Shown one piece after another: positions 6,027-10,630 of a stretch of 10,630 nt of DNA (the stretch's first letter is position 1; every line of letters begins with the position of its first letter). The stretch comes from an uncultured Bacillota bacterium (GTDB lineage Bacteria > Bacillota > Clostridia > Peptostreptococcales > Anaerovoracaceae). The notes beneath the pieces are model-generated. The model ran no database searches, was not told the DNA's origin, and saw only the letters and a program-made list of their open reading frames with translations. Location of the stretch: the NCBI GenBank assembly GCA_946410475.1, contig CAMKAM010000040.1, forward strand, positions 1 to 10,630, read 5' to 3'. The position numbers and the translations under genes were made by a program.

Positions 6027-7016
6027 CTACCGGTCTTCTCGGAAGTACGGCAGGCCCAGACTCTCGGGCGGCTGGTTCTCCTTCTTGTTCCTCATGCCGG
6101 TCACGATCAGGACGATGATCGTTACTACATACGGAAGCATCTTGTACAGCTCCTTGACAGCCATGTTGCCGCCCGTAGGAACATACAGATAGAGGATGTA
6201 CAGACCGCCGAACAGCATCGAAGCGAATATCGCGATATTCGGTCTCCAGATCGTGAAGATAACGAGCGCGATCGCCAGCCATCCTCTGTCACCGAACGCG
6301 TCGTTCGACCAGACGCCGCTCGCATAGTCCATTACGTAGTACAGTCCGCCAAGTCCCGCTATCATGCAGCCTATGCAGACTGAGAAATATTTATACTTCG
6401 TGATATTGATGCCTGCAGCATCAGCCGTCGCCGGATTCTCGCCAATAGCGCGGATCTGCAGGCCGACCCTCGTCCTCTTCAGGACGTAAGCCGTCACGAT
6501 CGCGATTATGATCGCTGCGTAAGCAAGGAATCCATACGAGAAGAAGATCTTTCCGATCCAGCCCATATCATTCGCGAACGGCAGAGCCTTACTGAAGCAG
6601 TGGCTCGTCGCCGAAAGCGAGATCGACGGCACTTCGCTTCCCGTCAATTTGATGAGAGAACCGCCGAAGAAGTTACCGAATCCTACGCCGAACGTCGTCA
6701 TAGCAAGACCCGTAACGTTCTGGTTCGCTCTCAGAGTAACAGTAAGGAAGCAGAACAGGAGTCCCATCAGAAGCGAACCTATAAGGCACGCCAGCAAAGG
6801 TATCATTATCGCAATGAACGGATTCACGTTCCCGCCGCAGCTCTGCTCATAGATGAACGAACCGATGACTCCGCTGATAGCTCCAACATACATTACTCCC
6901 GGTATTCCCAGGTTGAGGCTTCCGGCCTTTTCGGACAGTGTCTCGCCCGTGCAGCCGAGCAGCAGAGGGATACTCTGCGCTATCGCTCTCGGAATGAAGG
7001 AAACAAGATCAAACAT
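6027..7016 (-). CDS. ABC importer permease, NupQ/YufQ type (BMP-linked nucleoside uptake)
   Basis: The 329-residue integral membrane protein is the second permease of a BMP-dependent importer, from the same family as Bacillus subtilis NupQ (YufQ). It has several hydrophobic segments, at about 39-57, 66-95, 103-120, 157-178, 208-227, 246-278 and 292-306. Characteristic motifs are LNLGIPGVMYVGA (35-47), the cytoplasmic loop RAIGENPATADAAGI (189-203) that should contact the ATPase, RGWLAIALVIFTIWRP (244-259) and ELYKMLPYVVTIIVLI (289-304). The start is the ATG at 7016, with AGGAGG 8 to 10 bases before it. It overlaps the end of the preceding permease gene by 8 bases, so translation is probably coupled. 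The frame is open further up, to 7049, but without a usable site there. It is the last gene before the terminator at 5980-6008. Substrate is inferred from the family only. Confidence 0.93.
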   Translation of the reverse strand: MFDLVSFIPRAIAQSIPLLLGCTGETLSEKAGSLNLGIPGVMYVGAISGVIGSFIYEQSCGGNVNPFIAIMIPLLACLIGSLLMGLLFCFLTVTLRANQNVTGLAMTTFGVGFGNFFGGSLIKLTGSEVPSISLSATSHCFSKALPFANDMGWIGKIFFSYGFLAYAAIIIAIVTAYVLKRTRVGLQIRAIGENPATADAAGINITKYKYFSVCIGCMIAGLGGLYYVMDYASGVWSNDAFGDRGWLAIALVIFTIWRPNIAIFASMLFGGLYILYLYVPTGGNMAVKELYKMLPYVVTIIVLIVTGMRNKKENQPPESLGLPYFREDR

Positions 7017-8106
7017 TATCCGATCCCTCCTTTCTATCTTCCTCAGCATCTTTTTTGCCGATATTAATCTTGTAGTTTATAAAGAACTCACTTCCTATGA
7101 TGAAGAAGATGATTATTCCCGTAATGATATCTCCGAACGAATGGTTCAGCTGGTAGATCGCGCTGATCTCGCTCGCGCCCCTCGAAAGGAATGCCAGCAG
7201 CAAACTCGAAAGCACCATCGCGACCGGATTGAACTGAGCAAGCCACGCCACCATGACTCCGAGGAAGCCCATGCCTCCCGAGAGAGTCGTTGTGATCGTA
7301 TGGTCTGTTCCGGATACCATCATCCATCCGACGAGTCCGCAGATCCCGCCCGACAGGATCAGAGTCCTGATGATGACTTTGTCGACCTTTATGCCGACGT
7401 ATCTGGCGGTGTTCTGGCTCTCTCCGACTACTGATATCTCATACCCGTGCTTACTGTATTTCAGGTAAACGTGCATAGCAGCCGTTACGATCACGGCCAT
7501 CACGATGACCAGCAGATACTGCTTGTGCGCTATGACGGGCAGCCATCCGCTCATGGAGCTCTGGTTGATGATGCCGACCTTTCCGGAACCCTTCGGCACT
7601 TCCCAGATGATGATGAAGTAAGCCGTCAGCTGTATCGCTACGTAGTTCATCATCAGAGTGAACAGCGTCTCATTCGTGTTCCATCTCGCCTTGAAGAACG
7701 CGGGGATCATAGCCCAGATGGCGCCGGCACCTACGGCTCCTATCAGCATCAGGAGCATCAGGATCGGTCCGGGCAGCGTATTCCCCAGATAGATCATTAT
7801 AGCAGCTGTCGTAAGGGCACCTATCATTATCTGTCCCTCGCCGCCGAGGTTCCAGAACTTCATCTTGAACGCCGGCGTCAGTCCGAGCGATACCACGAGC
7901 AGGAGAGACAGTTCCTTGAACAGGACCCATATCTTCCTCTCGCTTCCAAACGCTCCGTTGAACATCGTTCCGTATACGCCTAACGGATCGAGCCCCGTCG
8001 TCAGAGTCGTGACGATACCGCAGATAATGAGAGCGATCAGGATCGCTCCGATCCTTATTGCCCACGCCTGCTTCCTGGAAATGTCGCCTCTTTTACTGAT
8101 ATGCAT
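7009..8106 (-). CDS. ABC importer permease, NupP/YufP type (BMP-linked nucleoside uptake)
   Basis: This 365-residue membrane protein is the partner permease, of the Bacillus subtilis NupP (YufP) type. A long first hydrophobic segment (about 15-38) is followed by others near 66-79, 93-108, 113-137, 146-168, 197-214, 248-264, 278-304 and 325-345. Family motifs are KFWNLGGEGQIMIGA (83-97) and the cytoplasmic loop VGESQNTARYVGI (227-239), the counterpart of the GENPATA loop in the other permease. A basic/acidic tail (350-365) ends the protein. The ATG at 8106 shares a TGATG junction with the stop of the ATPase gene, a 1-base overlap, and GGAGG lies about 9 bases before it. A TTG immediately before is in frame but is not needed. 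The two permeases probably form a heterodimeric channel. Confidence 0.93.
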   Translation of the reverse strand: MHISKRGDISRKQAWAIRIGAILIALIICGIVTTLTTGLDPLGVYGTMFNGAFGSERKIWVLFKELSLLLVVSLGLTPAFKMKFWNLGGEGQIMIGALTTAAIMIYLGNTLPGPILMLLMLIGAVGAGAIWAMIPAFFKARWNTNETLFTLMMNYVAIQLTAYFIIIWEVPKGSGKVGIINQSSMSGWLPVIAHKQYLLVIVMAVIVTAAMHVYLKYSKHGYEISVVGESQNTARYVGIKVDKVIIRTLILSGGICGLVGWMMVSGTDHTITTTLSGGMGFLGVMVAWLAQFNPVAMVLSSLLLAFLSRGASEISAIYQLNHSFGDIITGIIIFFIIGSEFFINYKINIGKKDAEEDRKEGSDNV

Positions 8107-9635
8107 CAAGCGTCACCTCCCAGTCTCGTCATCATCATGCCTATTGAATTCTTGTCGGCTTCCCTTCCGTCGACTATGCCGCTGACCTGACCATCGCACA
8201 GGACCAAGATCCTGTCGCACAGCTCGAGCAGAACGTCGAGGTCTTCACCGACATATACTACGGCTACGCCGTTCTCCTTCTGTTTGTTGATGAGGTCGTA
8301 TATCGTGTACGAGGAGTTGATGTCCAGACCTCTGACCGCGTAAGCAGACAGGAGCACCGTCGGCGATGAAGCTATCTCCCTTCCGACCAGGACCTTCTGT
8401 ACGTTTCCTCCGGACAGTTTGCTTACAGGAGTATTGATGCCTGCCGTGCTGACTTCAAGTTCCTCTACGACCTTCTCAGCCAGCTTTCTCGGCGTCTTCC
8501 TGTCGGTGAATACGCTTCTGCCCTTTCTGAAAGAACGGAGCATCATGTTGTCCGTAAGGTCCATGCTTCCGACAAGACCCATTCCGAGTCTGTCCTCAGG
8601 CACGAAGGAGAGCGAAACGCCCTTCGCCGCGATCTCGAGAGGATCCTTTCCGACCAGATTCTCCTTACTGCCGTCGTCTTCGATATACTCTATCGTTCCC
8701 GATTCTATCGGCTGCAGACCGGCTATGGCCTCAAGCAGTTCCTTCTGCCCGCAGCCCGATATGCCCGCTATACCGAGGATCTCTCCCTGGCATACGTAAA
8801 ACGAAACGTCGTCCAGCTTCAGGACTCCGTCTGACGAACGTACCGTAAGCCCCTCGATCCTGACTCTCGGTCTGGGATCGACCGGCTCCGGTCTTTCTAT
8901 GTTCAATGCGACTTCGTGACCGACCATCATGTTGGTCATCTCCTGCGCATTGGTTTCCTTCGTTATCAGCTGTCCGATGAACTGTCCTTTTCTGAGGATC
9001 GCCACCTTGTCTGAGATCTCCTCCACTTCGTGGAGTTTGTGGGTGATTATGACGATCGCCTTGCCGTCATATTTCATGTTCCTCATGACCTTGAACAGCT
9101 TTTCCGTCTCCTGCGGCGTCAGTACTGCCGTAGGCTCGTCGAGGATCAGAATGTCCGCGCCGCGGTAGAGCACCTTGACGATCTCGACGGTCTGCTTCTG
9201 CGATACGGACATGTTGTAGACCTTCTGGTTCGGGTCGACGTCGAATCCGTATGTCGAGCAGATCTGATTGATCTTTGCCGCTGCCTTTTTAAGATCCAGT
9301 TTGCCCTCTTCCTTCAGACCGAGAACAATATTCTCCGCAGCAGTAAAAACGTCCACGAGCTTGAAATGCTGGTGTATCATTCCAATACCGTGGTCGAAAG
9401 CTTCCTTCGGAGATTTGATGAGTACAGGTTCTCCGTCGATATATATCTGTCCCCCGTCGGGATAGTATATTCCCGACAGCATGTTCATAAGGGTCGTCTT
9501 GCCGCTGCCGTTCTCACCGAGCAGTGAGAGTATCTCTCCCCTGTAGATGTCGAGGTTGACACCGTCATTAGCAACGACCTTGCCGAACACCTTTCTGATA
9601 TCTCGCATCTGAACAGCAGGGATATCCTTGTTCAT
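8106..9635 (-). CDS. ABC importer ATPase with two fused nucleotide-binding domains, NupO/YufO type
   Basis: The 509-residue cytoplasmic protein carries two ABC domains, as in the sugar (RbsA) and nucleoside (NupO) families. Domain one looks active. It has Walker A GENGSGKT (40-47), Q-loop Q89, Walker B ILILDEPTA (162-170) and switch His199. Its signature, however, is MSVSQKQ (142-148), where LSVG or LSGG is usual. Domain two (about 257-505) is degenerate. Its Walker A reads GISGCGQK (291-298), without the normal GKT, and the Walker B region reads VLLSAYAVRGLD (427-438), without the catalytic D-E pair. It keeps a perfect signature LSGGNVQK (407-414). This fits one working ATP site, built from Walker A/B of domain one and the signature of domain two. 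A modest AAAGG precedes the ATG at 9635, 96 bases after the binding-protein stop. Confidence 0.95.
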   Translation of the reverse strand: MNKDIPAVQMRDIRKVFGKVVANDGVNLDIYRGEILSLLGENGSGKTTLMNMLSGIYYPDGGQIYIDGEPVLIKSPKEAFDHGIGMIHQHFKLVDVFTAAENIVLGLKEEGKLDLKKAAAKINQICSTYGFDVDPNQKVYNMSVSQKQTVEIVKVLYRGADILILDEPTAVLTPQETEKLFKVMRNMKYDGKAIVIITHKLHEVEEISDKVAILRKGQFIGQLITKETNAQEMTNMMVGHEVALNIERPEPVDPRPRVRIEGLTVRSSDGVLKLDDVSFYVCQGEILGIAGISGCGQKELLEAIAGLQPIESGTIEYIEDDGSKENLVGKDPLEIAAKGVSLSFVPEDRLGMGLVGSMDLTDNMMLRSFRKGRSVFTDRKTPRKLAEKVVEELEVSTAGINTPVSKLSGGNVQKVLVGREIASSPTVLLSAYAVRGLDINSSYTIYDLINKQKENGVAVVYVGEDLDVLLELCDRILVLCDGQVSGIVDGREADKNSIGMMMTRLGGDA

Positions 9636-9690
9636 ATCTATTCAGCCTTTCCTTTTTGCGCGTGTTCTTACGCTTTCAAATAAGCCGAAC

Positions 9691-9713
9691 CGGCCCCGGA
9701 TGATCCGGGGCCG
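9691..9713 (-). other. Intercistronic GC-rich hairpin between binding protein and ATPase genes
   Basis: A perfect 10-bp stem, CGGCCCCGGA with TCCGGGGCCG (nine G-C pairs), has a 3-base loop. It lies 18 bases after the binding-protein stop and about 55 bases before the ATPase start. On the minus strand no T-run follows (the next bases are GTTCGGCTTATTTG), so it is not a standard terminator. The likely role is to protect the 3' end of the binding-protein message, or to cause partial termination, so that more binding protein than ATPase is made. That is common in ABC importer operons. Confidence 0.75.
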
Positions 9714-9731
9714 ATCCAACGGTGTATGTTA

Positions 9732-10630
9732 TTACATTTTTTCGTCGAGCAGTTTGATGCCGTCGATCTTGAGATCGAAGTACGGAGCCGAACGGAACTC
9801 GGACTCATGGAAGAATCCGTCTTTGATGACTTCCGTGTCGCCTTCATAAGCTTCGTCTGTGTCAACGTCAGCCTTGTACGAATCTACTGTTTTGCCGTCC
9901 ACTGTGAATGTGGATGTGTCGAATACGTGGAGGTCGCCCGACTCGAGCTGCTTCTGTACTTCAGCGATCTTATCAGCTGTGCCTTCTGCAGCCGCCTTCT
10001 CGTTGACTTCTGTCAGGAGAACGGACTTCGTCTTGAGCGTTCCTGTCCAGTCAGTATCGATAGCTTCGCCGGCTTCAGCAGCCTTGATAGCATACTCGTA
10101 GTACGGCGTCCAGTCGATCCTGGAGGATACGATGAATGTGTTCGGGCAGGATTCCTGTGTGCTTCCGTTGTAGGAAACGTCCGGAACGTTTCTCTTTTCG
10201 CAAGCTGTCGGAGCACCCATGGAGTCAGCGTGCTGGCTGATGAGGACGCAGCCGTCGTCCATCAGCTTGTTGGCGCCTTCTTTTTCAGCAGTCTCGTCAT
10301 ACCACGATCCTGTGAATGTGACTTCCATCGTAGCCGATTCGCACTGCGATCTTGCGCCGAGGAAGAACGATGTGTAGCCGGAGATTACCTCAGCGTATGT
10401 GAACGCTCCGACATAACCGATCTTGGCCTGATCAGCAGTGATGTCGCCGTTCTCGATCATCTCGTTCAGCTTCATGCCTGCAGCAACGCCTGCGAGGTAA
10501 CGACCTTCATAGATCGAAGCGAACGCATTGTGATAGTTGTCGAGTCCCTCTGTGTGGGCCTTCGTACCTGTCGAGTGGCAGAACTGTACATCCGGGAATT
10601 CCTTTGCGGCCTGGATCAGATAATCCTCAT
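9732..10630 (-). CDS. BMP-family substrate-binding protein of the ABC importer, N-terminus missing
   Basis: This is the C-terminal 298 residues of a basic membrane protein (BMP/PnrA-like) family binding protein, the NupN/YufN counterpart. The frame stays open to the right edge. The first ATG inside (10475) is internal, since codons upstream read EFPDVQFCHSTG and NAFASIYEGRYLAGVAAGM, both typical of the family. Next come GYVGAFTYAEVISGYTSFF, then VTFTGSWYD, GCVLISQHADSMGAPTAC and IDWTPYYEYAIKA, in the family's order. The ISQHADS stretch lines the ligand cleft in relatives that bind nucleosides. The signal peptide and probable lipobox lie outside the window. It is the first visible gene of the operon, upstream of the ATPase and two permeases. 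The operon promoter is not visible. The ligand is probably a nucleoside, by family only. Confidence 0.94.
   Translation of the reverse strand, partial: EDYLIQAAKEFPDVQFCHSTGTKAHTEGLDNYHNAFASIYEGRYLAGVAAGMKLNEMIENGDITADQAKIGYVGAFTYAEVISGYTSFFLGARSQCESATMEVTFTGSWYDETAEKEGANKLMDDGCVLISQHADSMGAPTACEKRNVPDVSYNGSTQESCPNTFIVSSRIDWTPYYEYAIKAAEAGEAIDTDWTGTLKTKSVLLTEVNEKAAAEGTADKIAEVQKQLESGDLHVFDTSTFTVDGKTVDSYKADVDTDEAYEGDTEVIKDGFFHESEFRSAPYFDLKIDGIKLLDEKM

Noticed and set aside
7017..7049. Upstream start for the second permease
   Set aside because: The extension would contain the AGGAGG that serves the ATG at 7016, and it adds charged residues not expected at this family's N-terminus.

Overview
The window looks like an ordinary chromosomal segment of an anaerobic Gram-positive Firmicute, probably a Clostridia (Eubacteriales) member of medium GC. 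The clues are strong GGAGG-type ribosome binding sites, sigma-A promoters with 17-bp spacers, a single-chain CoA-transferase of the 4-hydroxybutyrate/butyryl type, an XRE-Uma2 protein and a NupNOPQ-like importer. I see no transposase, phage gene, tRNA, rRNA or CRISPR array.

Layout, left to right. (1) Positions 1-160 hold the N-terminus of an exported protein on the minus strand, 25 bases behind purC. (2) purC (186-1055, minus) makes SAICAR in de novo purine synthesis and has a clear promoter. (3) An HTH-Uma2 fusion protein (1245-2081, minus) is read from a near-consensus promoter with a palindrome over its -10 box. (4) Divergent to it is a CoA-transferase gene (2335-3642, plus) with its own promoter and terminator. 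(5) Two paralogous secreted proteins follow (3723-4625 and 4760-5650, both minus), each with its own -10 signal and each followed about 33 bases after its stop by a hairpin with the same stem. (6) Positions 5700-5980 hold no gene but carry about two and a half copies of a degenerate 73-bp tandem repeat with TATCCA/TGGATA inverted repeats. (7) Positions 6027-10630 (minus) hold an ABC importer operon of the BMP/nucleoside type, transcribed right to left: binding protein (N-terminus beyond the window), fused double ATPase, permease 1, permease 2, then a strong terminator.

How they fit together. The ABC operon forms one uptake system: a lipid-anchored or secreted binding protein captures a ligand, probably a nucleoside, and hands it to two permeases driven by the double ATPase. 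purC serves the de novo branch of the same purine economy but has its own promoter, so a shared regulon is only a guess. The CoA-transferase belongs to acid fermentation. The paired secreted proteins are the least understood genes here and, with the 73-bp repeat, are the most interesting parts of the window. I found no complete novel system.
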